DNA of 64,000 bases, taken from assembly GCA_018657065.1 (NCBI GenBank), contig JABHXU010000020.1, positions 185,100 to 249,099 of the forward strand, given 5' to 3'. Each line of letters starts with the position of its first letter. Position 1 is the first letter of the stretch. A model generated the notes under the pieces. It searched no databases. It was not told the DNA's origin and worked only from the letters and a program-made list of their open reading frames with translations. Source of the DNA: an archaeon. Its GTDB lineage: Archaea; Nanobdellota; Nanobdellia; Woesearchaeales; GW2011-AR15. Shown here in pieces: positions 40,457 through 49,743 of the stretch. A program made the translations under genes and the position numbers.

Positions 40457-41122
40457 ATGAAATACATAGTAATTGCTCCTCTTGGAGATATGATGGATGC
40501 ACTATATGTTGGAATTAAAGAATTTCCAACTGAAAAGATTATACTCGTAACTGCTGATAGAAAACGTCAAGAAGCTATCAAAATTAAAAATGATTTAGAG
40601 AAATTTAAAATCCCTACTCATATCATGTATGTTTTAGGAAATTCTGAAACAGAAATTTGGGAATCTACTTTTATGGCTATTGCTAGAATTAGATCTCAAG
40701 AAATCGGAAAAGAAATTTTAGTTAATGTTGCAACTGGAGACAGAACAACTAGATGTGCTGCAACTTCAGCAGCTTTTGTAAATGGCCTAAAAGCTTTTGC
40801 AGTTGATAATGATAAAGCATTAATGCTTCCTGTCATGAAATTTAATTATTACAAGATTATATCAGATAAAAAAATGAAAATCTTAAAAATACTTCATGAT
40901 AAAGATTGCTGTTCATCTTTAGAAGAATTAAGTAAAAAAGCTAAAATGAGTCTTCCTTTAATTTCATATCATATTAATGGAAACTTAAAATCTGATGGAC
41001 TTAAAGAAATGGGTCTTGTTGAAACAACAGAGAACAGAGGAAGAATTTCAGTTACATTAAGCCCACTAGGTAAAATGCTTGTTAGAGGGTATATAACACC
41101 TGAAGAAGAAGCTGAAAAATAA
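40457..41122 (+). CDS. CARF-like + wHTH regulator (Csa3/DUF6293-like)
   Basis: NVATGDRTTRCAATSAAFVNG resembles the CARF N(L/V)TGGTR motif; C-terminal wHTH. Confidence 0.7.
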   Translation: MKYIVIAPLGDMMDALYVGIKEFPTEKIILVTADRKRQEAIKIKNDLEKFKIPTHIMYVLGNSETEIWESTFMAIARIRSQEIGKEILVNVATGDRTTRCAATSAAFVNGLKAFAVDNDKALMLPVMKFNYYKIISDKKMKILKILHDKDCCSSLEELSKKAKMSLPLISYHINGNLKSDGLKEMGLVETTENRGRISVTLSPLGKMLVRGYITPEEEAEK

Positions 41123-41125
41123 AAG

Positions 41126-41470
41126 TTACCAATGGTTGATTTGGTTGATGACTTCATCATACCATTTTTCTACTATTTTTAACATTTTTTCTTTTAATTC
41201 ATCTTTATTTTTTATTCTATAAATAAACATGTATCCACCTTTTTCTAAATTAGTTTGTAATCTTAAAACAATATTTTTTTCTGCTAATTTTTTTATAGCT
41301 TTTTGAACTGTTGTTCTATCAAGTTTCATTGTTTTTCCTATCTGTGTCGCTGTGAATGCTTCATCAGATTTTAACAAAAACATCATAATGTTGTATTCTG
41401 TTTTATTCATACTAAAACTACATCTAAGTAAATCTTTAAACTCAATATCTTGGCATGCAAAACTTATCAT
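41126..41470 (-). CDS. HTH transcriptional regulator (TrmB/MarR-like wHTH)
   Basis: MNKTEYNIMMFLLKSDEAFTATQIGKTMKLDRTTVQKAIKKLAEKNIVLRLQ. Confidence 0.8.
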   Translation of the reverse strand: MISFACQDIEFKDLLRCSFSMNKTEYNIMMFLLKSDEAFTATQIGKTMKLDRTTVQKAIKKLAEKNIVLRLQTNLEKGGYMFIYRIKNKDELKEKMLKIVEKWYDEVINQINHW

Positions 41471-41522
41471 ATATTATTAGTTATACTAAACATATATAAA
41501 TTTTAATAAAATAAGAAATAAA

Positions 41523-42083
41523 ATGATAGTTGTATTTGGAGATAGCATTGCTTTTGGTGAATTTGACAACAGAGGAGGATGGGCTAATAGGTTAAAAAAA
41601 GATTTTAAAATAATTAATAGAAGCATATGTGGAGAAGATACTATAGGTCTATTAAAACGAATTAAAATAGAACTAGAACAATTAAACCCAAATAAAATTA
41701 TAATTGCACTCGGTATTAATGATTCTGCTAAATTTTTAAAAAAAAACCGTGTTTCACTTACTGATTTTAAAAAAAATTATGACCTCATAATTCAACTTTC
41801 AAAATTTTATTCTAAAGAAATATATTGTATTGGTTTAACAAGAGTTGATGAAAAAAAAGTTTGTCCGATTCCTTGGGATAATTTAATTTATTATCACAAT
41901 AGTGAAGCAGATAAATATGATAACGCTATTGAAAAAATTGCTAAGAAACATAATTTAAGATACATATCTATGAAAAAAATTCTTTTATTATCTGAAATGG
42001 AGGATGGACTTCATCCTAATTCAGAGGGACACATAAAAATGTATAAAAAAATGAAAAAAATATTAAAACAAAATAAAAAATAA
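41523..42083 (+). CDS. SGNH/GDSL-family hydrolase
   Basis: VVFGDSIAFGEF; IIALGINDSA; DGLHPNSEGH. Confidence 0.87.
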   Translation: MIVVFGDSIAFGEFDNRGGWANRLKKDFKIINRSICGEDTIGLLKRIKIELEQLNPNKIIIALGINDSAKFLKKNRVSLTDFKKNYDLIIQLSKFYSKEIYCIGLTRVDEKKVCPIPWDNLIYYHNSEADKYDNAIEKIAKKHNLRYISMKKILLLSEMEDGLHPNSEGHIKMYKKMKKILKQNKK

Positions 42084-42084
42084 T

Positions 42085-42321
42085 CTAAGCTATTCCTAGC
42101 ATTTTGCTTATTCTAGGTTCATCAAAACCTACAATTACTTGACCATTTATGTCAGCTACAGGAACTCCTCTTTGTCCACTAATTTGAATCATTTCCATTG
42201 CAGCATTATAATCTTGCCCAACATCAATATCTTCGAAATTAATCTTTTTTTGTGTTAAAAAATCTTTTAGCATAACACAATATGGACATGTTTTTGTTGA
42301 AAATACTCTAACTTTACTCAT
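42085..42321 (-). CDS. Glutaredoxin-like protein
   Basis: VFSTKTCPYCVMLKDFL; GVPVADINGQVIVGFD. Confidence 0.9.
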   Translation of the reverse strand: MSKVRVFSTKTCPYCVMLKDFLTQKKINFEDIDVGQDYNAAMEMIQISGQRGVPVADINGQVIVGFDEPRISKMLGIA

Positions 42322-42339
42322 AGTTCATCACCTATTAAT

Positions 42340-42753
42340 TTATATTTTAATTTTTATCTTTAGCTTTTTAGCTAATTTTTCAAATAATCCTTCTTCTTTA
42401 GGCCAATTATCTTCTCCCTTTGCAATTCCAACCATTTTTTTAAGTTGGTTTTGAGAAGGACTTCCGACAAATCCTATTCTATCTGCTGACCCAGGCCCTG
42501 AAATAAATAATGTTGGAACACTTCTAACATCTAATTGTTGAGACTTTTTTCTTCCTTCATGTGTAGCTGTACTATATTCAACGACCTTAATATATTCATT
42601 ATCTTTTGCAAATTTATTTACTGCATTTTTTGCATGTGGACAATGAGGACATGTTGGACTTGTAATAACTTCAATCTTTATTTTTGAGGATTGTGGAACT
42701 GATAATCTTTGATTATCTTGTGCTTCAATTTTAATTTTATTCATAATTATCAC
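42340..42753 (-). CDS. Thioredoxin-fold protein (CPHC)
   Basis: VITSPTCPHCPHAKNAVNKF; VRSVPTLFI. Confidence 0.85.
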   Translation of the reverse strand: MIIMNKIKIEAQDNQRLSVPQSSKIKIEVITSPTCPHCPHAKNAVNKFAKDNEYIKVVEYSTATHEGRKKSQQLDVRSVPTLFISGPGSADRIGFVGSPSQNQLKKMVGIAKGEDNWPKEEGLFEKLAKKLKIKIKI

Positions 42754-42887
42754 CTAATGTGATTAAGTAACGCACTACTTATTTATAAATAAGTCGAAGA
42801 AGTGAATTTTATTCATAAGAATTAGAACTAGCTTGTAACTACGAAACAATAGTAAAATATAAAAATACTTGTCTACTCTATAACATT

Positions 42888-44075
42888 ATGACTTACTGTT
42901 TTCCTTCAACAAGAAGAATCAGAGAAATGGAGGATTTTCCGCGCGCATTAGAAACTATCCCTGAATTAACTGTAGATGATGTTCTAAAAATAATTGGAGC
43001 TGTTGGAAATAGTCCTAGAAAATCTGCTATATATTTGTCTGTAACAGAAGATCCTAGTAAAGATTCTGAAATTCGACATGCCTTTAATGCAGCTTTTAAT
43101 TTAAAAAATGCAGACAATATTGGACTTAAAAAAGCAGGAGATGTTAGAAATAATTTAAATGGTGATTTTTTTGAAGATTTAGGATTACTAAGAAAAACTT
43201 CAATTGATATTACACCTTTGTATGAAAAAACTACTTTAGGTTTTGTATTAGGAGATCCTATTGCTCTTATGAGTTTAGAAACTTCAATATTAGAATATAC
43301 TGGAACATCTCACAAAATTTGGGGAAGATTTAAAGAACAAAATGGATTTTACCCACAACAAACTTCTTTTCTTCTACTAAATTGGTTAAGACAAAAAGGA
43401 AATGGAAGAAATATTGAATTTCTTAGAGAGGTAAATGGTATTGAATATGTTTTAAAAGATGGTGAAGTAAATCAAGAATACAAAAATGCCAATGATAGAT
43501 TAGTAGGAAACATTCATAGATTAGTTGAAGCAGGTTTAATTCATTATGAATCTAGAGATCCTGAAATTCCAATATCTTATAAAGCATTAGCTAGTGTTGA
43601 AGCAATTGATTTTGATAGAGGCACATTTCCTTCAAAGAGATATGGAATTAATTTAGACAAAATTGAAAAATTAATTACATTGGTACAAAAAGAAGAATTA
43701 TCAGCTCAACAAATTGCAAAAGAACTAGGTGTTAGTTATGTAATTGCATCAAAAACTTCTAAAGCTCTTGTTGAAGATGGAATTCTTGTTGCTACAAAAG
43801 GAAGATCTTTAGATGAATTTTCTTATATTAAAATGAAAGATGAAGGTTATGCTTTTATGGATGCAATGGATCCTATGATGGAAATGTTAGGATTAACACA
43901 AGCTATTTCGAAATCAGGTCTTACAACTGCAGTACTAAATGAAAAGGTTAATCTAGATATGGATAAACTTCTTGAATATAGAACTCAAAAATTAAGTTTA
44001 GATTATAGACCAAATCTTCAAAATATTACGCATAGTGCTTTATCAAATTATAAAGAAGAAATTTCTAGAAATTAA
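42888..44075 (+). CDS. HTH-containing hypothetical protein
   Basis: LSAQQIAKELGVSYVIASKTSKALVEDGILV. Confidence 0.65.
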   Translation: MTYCFPSTRRIREMEDFPRALETIPELTVDDVLKIIGAVGNSPRKSAIYLSVTEDPSKDSEIRHAFNAAFNLKNADNIGLKKAGDVRNNLNGDFFEDLGLLRKTSIDITPLYEKTTLGFVLGDPIALMSLETSILEYTGTSHKIWGRFKEQNGFYPQQTSFLLLNWLRQKGNGRNIEFLREVNGIEYVLKDGEVNQEYKNANDRLVGNIHRLVEAGLIHYESRDPEIPISYKALASVEAIDFDRGTFPSKRYGINLDKIEKLITLVQKEELSAQQIAKELGVSYVIASKTSKALVEDGILVATKGRSLDEFSYIKMKDEGYAFMDAMDPMMEMLGLTQAISKSGLTTAVLNEKVNLDMDKLLEYRTQKLSLDYRPNLQNITHSALSNYKEEISRN

Positions 44076-44123
44076 TTTTAATATAATAAAAAAAGTAATA
44101 AAAAAAAGAAATAATTATTTTAG

Positions 44124-45512
44124 CTATACTCCACATCCTGCTGCTGCATTATTTGCAAGTGCTGTTTCATCAAATCCAAAACCTGGTGTTGGATTTCCAC
44201 TTTCAAATACTGTGCTACATGCTTCTGGTTGATCATTGAACCTTTCACAGACTGCTTTAAGCAATGATGCTGAATCTCTATTTGAACTAACTGATTGTCC
44301 ATTAATAACTAAAGACGGTGAACCTCTAACTCCGTATTTTTCATTATCTTCTTTGTGAGTGTTAAATAATGGAAATCTTCCTGATAGCCATGATGACTTA
44401 TCTTCAAGATTTGCTGTTAATTCAAATTCTTCATCTGTTGCTGTTTTACAAGTTTCAAGTGCATCCATATCAATTTCTAGATCTGCTAAACACTTTTCAC
44501 CATCTCCATCTTCTAAGAAACAAAGTAGATAATCAATTAATTTTTCTTCTTCATTTTCTTGGATACAGTATTGATTTAATTGTTCAACAACTTCAATTTC
44601 ACCATGCATTGCATAGTATACAAATTTTAAATCAAAGTCAATATCATCTTTAAGCAAATTAACTACAGGCAACATTCCTTTTTCCATTTGAGTTCCATAT
44701 GGACAGTGACTCATAACAAATAACTCAACTTCTGGTTTATCAGATTTAACTACTGGCTCTGGTTCAGGTGCTGGTTCAGGTGCTGGAACTTCTAATTTTT
44801 CTCCTGCTAAAGCTTTATCTATAACTTCTTTTAAATTAGCAAATGGTTGAGCTCCTACAACTGGGAAATCATTAATAAAAAATGTTGGTGTTCCTCTAAC
44901 TCCTTTTTGCTGTCCTTCTAAGAAATCTGCTTTAACTATATCTGCTTTATCTCCATCATCTAAGCATGAATTAAATTTACCTGTGTTTAATCCTAGATCA
45001 ACAGCGTGTTTCTTTAAATTATCAACTGTTAATAGTTTAGTTTCAAATAAAACATCATGATATTCTTTAAACTTGTCTTGATCTCTTGCACATTCACTAG
45101 CTTCTGCAGCTTTTTGTGCTTGAGGATGATTACTTAATGGAAAATGTCTATAATCAAATGCTACATTATCTCCGTATTCTTCTAATATTTGATTTACTGT
45201 TTCATATGCTCTTGCACAATATGGACATTGAAAATCTGAATATTCGATAATTGTAACTTTTGCGTCTGATACTGTCTCCTTAGGACCAAATAGTGTTTTC
45301 CAAACACTTCCAAAAGTGTTAACATCATTGTCATCATCCGAACCTATTCCAAATCCTCCTGTGAAGACTGAAATTACAAGTAGTACACCAAGAACAATTG
45401 TTGATGTTTTCCACATATTTGTAGAACAACATGCTGCTGGTTTTTCGGATTCACTTGTTCTTCTACTTTTACTAGTTTTAGAAGAAGTTTTCTTTTTAAT
45501 TCTCTTACTCAT
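44124..45512 (-). CDS. Membrane-anchored DsbA-like protein with a second thioredoxin-like domain
   Basis: TM then IIEYSDFQCPYCARAYETV...VRGTPTFFIN; Pro-rich linker PAPEPAPEPEP; second domain LFVMSHCPYGTQMEKG...VRGSPSLVING. Confidence 0.9.
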   Translation of the reverse strand: MSKRIKKKTSSKTSKSRRTSESEKPAACCSTNMWKTSTIVLGVLLVISVFTGGFGIGSDDDNDVNTFGSVWKTLFGPKETVSDAKVTIIEYSDFQCPYCARAYETVNQILEEYGDNVAFDYRHFPLSNHPQAQKAAEASECARDQDKFKEYHDVLFETKLLTVDNLKKHAVDLGLNTGKFNSCLDDGDKADIVKADFLEGQQKGVRGTPTFFINDFPVVGAQPFANLKEVIDKALAGEKLEVPAPEPAPEPEPVVKSDKPEVELFVMSHCPYGTQMEKGMLPVVNLLKDDIDFDLKFVYYAMHGEIEVVEQLNQYCIQENEEEKLIDYLLCFLEDGDGEKCLADLEIDMDALETCKTATDEEFELTANLEDKSSWLSGRFPLFNTHKEDNEKYGVRGSPSLVINGQSVSSNRDSASLLKAVCERFNDQPEACSTVFESGNPTPGFGFDETALANNAAAGCGV

Positions 45513-45617
45513 TTAAAATTACCTCCCGAATATAGTATCGTGAAAATATTATGGTATATAAAATTTCCCTTTAAGAACTTTATTTAAAAAAGTTTGATTA
45601 ATAAAATTTATGCAAGA

Positions 45618-45956
45618 TTACTTCTTAATTTTGCTTTTTGTAACTTTTTTCTTTGTTACAGATTTTTTAACTGGTTTTTTAGAATTTAATTTTTTTGTTG
45701 GTTTTTTTGTAACAGATTTCTTTGCTACTTTTTTAACAACTTTTTTTGTTATTTTTTTTACTGGTTTAGAAACTTTTTTTGTTGTTTTAGGTTTAGCTTT
45801 TGGCTTAATCTTAGGTTTTGCAGCTGCTTTTTTCTTATCTGCTTCTCTCTTTTTTTTATTTTTGCAATCTTCACAATACAATGAACCTGCATATTTTGGA
45901 TAAAATACATTACTACAAATCATGCATTTTTTTCTTACCTTGTATAATTTTGCCAT
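45618..45956 (-). CDS. Zinc-ribbon protein with histone H1-like Lys-rich tail
   Basis: CMICSNVFYPKYAGSLYCEDC followed by ~80 residues dominated by K/A/P/T/V. Confidence 0.8.
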   Translation of the reverse strand: MAKLYKVRKKCMICSNVFYPKYAGSLYCEDCKNKKKREADKKKAAAKPKIKPKAKPKTTKKVSKPVKKITKKVVKKVAKKSVTKKPTKKLNSKKPVKKSVTKKKVTKSKIKK

Positions 45957-46132
45957 CTTCTATTAGCTTGTGGAAAAACAGCTTACTTTAAAAGGTTACG
46001 GAACTCTTTTTTTAAATGTTTCTTATTGCTCTACAATAGTAAAGATAATTTCAACATCTTTTTCTTGTTAATTTTATTAGATTTTTAGTCGATATTATCA
46101 TACTTTACAATCTTTTAAAATAATTATAAATA

Positions 46133-46516
46133 TTAAGGTAAAGAACATCCAGTTTTTTGAGATAAATATTCATAACTTAATTTTCCTGATTGTTCAGTTC
46201 CATCTGCAAATCTCCAAGTTGGATAACTTTTGATACCTGCATCTTTACATGGTTGAGTTTGCTTTCTTGTTTGAGTTGAACATTCTATATATCCACCATT
46301 AGCTTCAAAAGATTTCCATGATGATCCAAATTCACTTTTTTGATCATTACAATGTCCACACCACCAGGCTCCATACATTACTGCACCTTCTTCATTAAGA
46401 CATTGAGCAAATTCCGTATAATCAACACCTTTAGCGGGTTTAACTGATAAGAACATTAATGTAATAAGTCCAATAAATGCCACGACTACACCTATAACTA
46501 AATATTTTGTTTCCAT
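46133..46516 (-). CDS. TM-anchored thioredoxin-like protein
   Basis: METKYLVIGVVVAFIGLITLMFL; EEGAVMYGAWWCGHCNDQK; IKSYPTWRF. Start placed at the second Met. Confidence 0.85.
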   Translation of the reverse strand: METKYLVIGVVVAFIGLITLMFLSVKPAKGVDYTEFAQCLNEEGAVMYGAWWCGHCNDQKSEFGSSWKSFEANGGYIECSTQTRKQTQPCKDAGIKSYPTWRFADGTEQSGKLSYEYLSQKTGCSLP

Positions 46517-46595
46517 TTTAAATAAGGTACTTAAATACAATATTTAAAGTTAGTGTTTAAATCGTTTTGAGAAAAATTTTTAAAGGAAATGTCTT

Positions 46596-47060
46596 ATGAA
46601 TATTTTAATGAACTCATTAATTGAATTACTATCAAATAAAATTGTTATTTGTTGTGCAATCACATTTTTAATAGTTAATCTTCTAAAAATTTTTTTTAAT
46701 TATTTACAAACAAAAAAAATTGAATGGAAACTTTTTCTAATGACTGGAGGAATGCCAAGTTCACATACTTCTTTTGTTACTTGTGTAACAACATCATTAT
46801 TTTTTTTGGAAGGTATTTCTAATGTATTTATTTTAAGTTTAGCATTAACTATTATTGTAATGGTTGACGCTATTGGACTCAGACGAGCTGTTGGAAAACA
46901 AGCCATGCTAATTAATCAATTAATTGATGAAGTAATGAAAAAGAAATTTAAGCCTCAAAGATTATACGAACTTTTAGGTCATACTCCTTCACAAACATTT
47001 GTTGGATTTATTTTTGGAATAGTTATTCCTAATATTATGTTCTTATTAGTATTCCAATAA
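46596..47060 (+). CDS. DUF212/YuiD-like PAP2-related membrane protein
   Basis: FLMTGGMPSSHTSFVTCVTTSLF; DAIGLRRAVGKQA. Confidence 0.87.
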   Translation: MNILMNSLIELLSNKIVICCAITFLIVNLLKIFFNYLQTKKIEWKLFLMTGGMPSSHTSFVTCVTTSLFFLEGISNVFILSLALTIIVMVDAIGLRRAVGKQAMLINQLIDEVMKKKFKPQRLYELLGHTPSQTFVGFIFGIVIPNIMFLLVFQ

Positions 47061-47469
47061 TTAAAAACAAGATTCTCGAAATAAAAACATAATGAATTTT
47101 TTTTGAAAAATCTAACGTTGCACTAACTAAAAAAAATCCAAATATAAGTGTTGAAATAATAAGTGAAAAAGATTCTGCAAATAAAATTGCAAACAAACAT
47201 GAAAAAAAGATTTCTGTGTAAATTATTTCTAATTTATTTAACCAGTATATTACACCAATAAATATCAATGTTGAAACAATTAATGATAAGTAAAATACAA
47301 TTCCGATATGTATAAAAAAAAACAACAGAATTAAACCAATCAAAATTGCTTTTAAAAAAACAAAATATTTTTTTCCTGGATTTAATTCTTCTTTTGTAAA
47401 ATAAGATATAATTAAACCAACTCCTATTCCTAAATAAACAATAAATAAAGTTAGTAAATAATTATTCAT
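47035..47469 (-). CDS. Hypothetical membrane protein
   Basis: TM-rich 144-aa ORF. Confidence 0.55.
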   Translation of the reverse strand: MNNYLLTLFIVYLGIGVGLIISYFTKEELNPGKKYFVFLKAILIGLILLFFFIHIGIVFYLSLIVSTLIFIGVIYWLNKLEIIYTEIFFSCLFAILFAESFSLIISTLIFGFFLVSATLDFSKKIHYVFISRILFLIIGILIRT

Positions 47470-47494
47470 AAGAAAAAAACTCTTGTTTTCCTAT

Positions 47495-48856
47495 TTATAA
47501 TTTTAGGTATTTGAAGATATAATCCATTATTTCTTCTTTAGCAGCTTCAACAAACTTAATTGCACCAGCAAAGTCATGCCCTCCTCCACTAACAAGTGCA
47601 TAAGGAAATTTTTGTTTTAATTCTTCCATTAAACTAACTCCTGAAAATTCAACTTGATCTGCTCTAAAACTTATCGCATCCTTAGTCATGATAAATGTAA
47701 TTCTAGGGCCTTTTTCTAAATCATGAGCAATTCTAGATAATTTTGAAGATGTATAATTTCTATGTGTAATCTTTGTTTTATCTACCATTAAAAATTTAAA
47801 ACCATTTCCTTGCTTTATTTGAACATATTTTCTAGCCGCAAGTTCTAATTTTTTAAACTCTTTTTCCATATTATCATATATTTCTTCAACTTGTTCTTGT
47901 TTAAGTGAAAACAAATTGTTAATAAAATCAAATCTTGCTGGAAATCTTAAAAAATAAGTTTCATGATCAATTACTGAAGACCATTTAATCAAATAATCTT
48001 TACTTAACTTTGATAATTTCAAATATTCTTCATATTCTTTACCTTCAGATTTATCTGCGGTTCCTGCAATTGCTGGAAAAGCATGTAAATCGAGTCTAGG
48101 TGCCAAATAATTAGCTAATTCGCAGCAAAGCATTCCTGCACAAATTTCTGAACCAAGTCCATATATTTGTGGATTTAAAAAAACATCAACCGTATCTTTA
48201 TTTTCTTTATCAAATCTATGATGATCAATTATTGCTATTTTCATATCATATGCTTTTAGTCTTTTAATTGAATTTATACTTTGATCATTTGATCCTAAAT
48301 CTGTTAAAATTACTAATGGAGGTTTTTCTCCATATTTTTTTGCTGACAAAAAGTAACTTAAATCTTTTAAAGCATCAATGTAATCATAAAAAGGTGTTCT
48401 ACAAACATTTCTTGTGTAAAACATATGAGGTTTATCACTTTTAATTAAATTTAAAAGTGCTTTTTCTATTGCAAACCCAGCTGTATAACCATCTGTGTCA
48501 TCATGATGTCTAATTATAACATGACGTTTCTCTGAAATCGCTTCTTTAATTAATCTTGCAACTACTTTAAACTCATTTTGCATTAATTTAAGATTAGAAG
48601 ACTCAATTAAGAAATTCACTGATTTATGAATTCTAATAATTTCAAGTTCTATTTCATTATTATTTTGAACTACTTTTGCAGTAATGTTCAATTTTTGTCC
48701 TGGAATTGCACTAATTTGTTTAATACTATATGCTTTAATTTTTCCAGTATTGTCACTAAGTTCAAGAAAAGTTTTTCCTGAAATATTCTTTATTGTAGAA
48801 ACCTTTGTTTCTAATTCTACTATACTATTTATTTTATTTTTCAAATTTATTAACAT
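47495..48856 (-). CDS. RecJ-like DHH-family phosphoesterase with N-terminal OB-like domain
   Basis: IIRHHDDTDGYTAG; VILTDLGSN; MKIAIIDHHRFD; SGGGHDFAGAIKF. Confidence 0.87.
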   Translation of the reverse strand: MLINLKNKINSIVELETKVSTIKNISGKTFLELSDNTGKIKAYSIKQISAIPGQKLNITAKVVQNNNEIELEIIRIHKSVNFLIESSNLKLMQNEFKVVARLIKEAISEKRHVIIRHHDDTDGYTAGFAIEKALLNLIKSDKPHMFYTRNVCRTPFYDYIDALKDLSYFLSAKKYGEKPPLVILTDLGSNDQSINSIKRLKAYDMKIAIIDHHRFDKENKDTVDVFLNPQIYGLGSEICAGMLCCELANYLAPRLDLHAFPAIAGTADKSEGKEYEEYLKLSKLSKDYLIKWSSVIDHETYFLRFPARFDFINNLFSLKQEQVEEIYDNMEKEFKKLELAARKYVQIKQGNGFKFLMVDKTKITHRNYTSSKLSRIAHDLEKGPRITFIMTKDAISFRADQVEFSGVSLMEELKQKFPYALVSGGGHDFAGAIKFVEAAKEEIMDYIFKYLKL

Positions 48857-48932
48857 TTTTCAACCACCATTAAAAAGCCTAAACAATGAAAAATGTTAAG
48901 ACTCAAAAAATTTTCAATTTTTTTCTGTTTTA

Positions 48933-49217
48933 TCATTTTAAATCTATTATATATTCTCTTTTTCCACCATCTTGCCATCCTGCATGTCCAAAATGTATAA
49001 GTAAATCAACTCCTAACCTTTTTACTTCTAAAGGTAGATCACAACTTCCATAACAAGATCCTCCCCAAAGAATAACATTTGCATTCGTTTCTTTTAAAAT
49101 TTCTTTTTGCAATTCTTCAGCTTTAGGTTTTAACCCATCAGGAAGATTTAAACAAACTAATTTAGAATTAGTTTTTTTAATTTCACATATTATTTTTTTT
49201 GTTTCTAAGTTATACAT
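48933..49217 (-). CDS. Dph2-like diphthamide synthase, N-terminal domain only
   Basis: LVCLNLPDGLKPKAEELQKEI...VILWGGSCYGSCDLPLEVKRLGVDLLIHFGHAGW; stops at 94 aa. Confidence 0.72.
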   Translation of the reverse strand: MYNLETKKIICEIKKTNSKLVCLNLPDGLKPKAEELQKEILKETNANVILWGGSCYGSCDLPLEVKRLGVDLLIHFGHAGWQDGGKREYIIDLK

Positions 49218-49304
49218 ATTTATAAGAAAAAGGTTTATTGTATTTATAGGTAACGTTGTAACGTTCTCTAATAAGCAAACGCGTGTTTATTATAATATTA
49301 ATTA

Positions 49305-49430
49305 TTACTCTTTTGCTACATCCATGGCTTCGTCATCTTCAGATTTTTTCCATCTTTTTCCATTTACATCGCACTTAGGTATATCCATAAAAAAAGTTGT
49401 ATTTGTTTTAGATTTTCTTATTCTTGCCAT
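49305..49430 (-). CDS. Small ORF, 41 aa (not in track)
   Basis: MARIRKSKTNTTFFMDIPKCDVNGKRWKKSEDDEAMDVAKE. Confidence 0.4.
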   Translation of the reverse strand: MARIRKSKTNTTFFMDIPKCDVNGKRWKKSEDDEAMDVAKE

Positions 49431-49435
49431 AGACA

Positions 49436-49564
49436 TCAACTAGATAAAAACAAGTCATCCATCTCTTCTTCTGTAAGATCTTTACTATTAATTGCAGCAG
49501 AAAAACTTTTTTTTTTCCTAGTTCTTACTTTTTTTAAGATTTCAGCATCGTTGTCTTCATACAT
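49436..49564 (-). CDS. Small ORF, 42 aa (not in track)
   Basis: MYEDNDAEILKKVRTRKKKSFSAAINSKDLTEEEMDDLFLSS. Confidence 0.4.
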   Translation of the reverse strand: MYEDNDAEILKKVRTRKKKSFSAAINSKDLTEEEMDDLFLSS

Positions 49565-49579
49565 TTTTTCATCACTTAA

Positions 49580-49656
49580 GGTAACTCCAAGCGTAAGAGG
49601 TTTCTTGTGGGTGGGGTGATAGTAAGAAATGAGCTCTTACGCCCGAAGTAATTACC
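49580..49656 (+). ncRNA. Candidate structured RNA element, copy B of the G-rich motif
   Basis: GGTAA/TTACC (49580-49584/49652-49656), GCGTAAGAG/CTCTTACGC (49591-49599/49634-49642), apical TTTCTT/AAGAAA presenting GTGGGTGGGGTGATAGT. Confidence 0.45.
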
Positions 49657-49743
49657 AAAGGGTAGTAGTATACCTATATAAATCTTTCGTTTTTGTAAGT
49701 ACTTGAGAGTAGCAACTTAATTATACTAATAGAAAAAAAATAC

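Noticed and set aside
44120-45516. ORFs 44120-44302 (-), 44369-44653 (+), 45316-45516 (+)
   Set aside because: Alternate-frame or antisense shadows of the DsbA-like gene.
45610-45903. Phe/Leu-rich plus ORF
   Set aside because: Antisense of the Lys-rich codons of 45618-45956.
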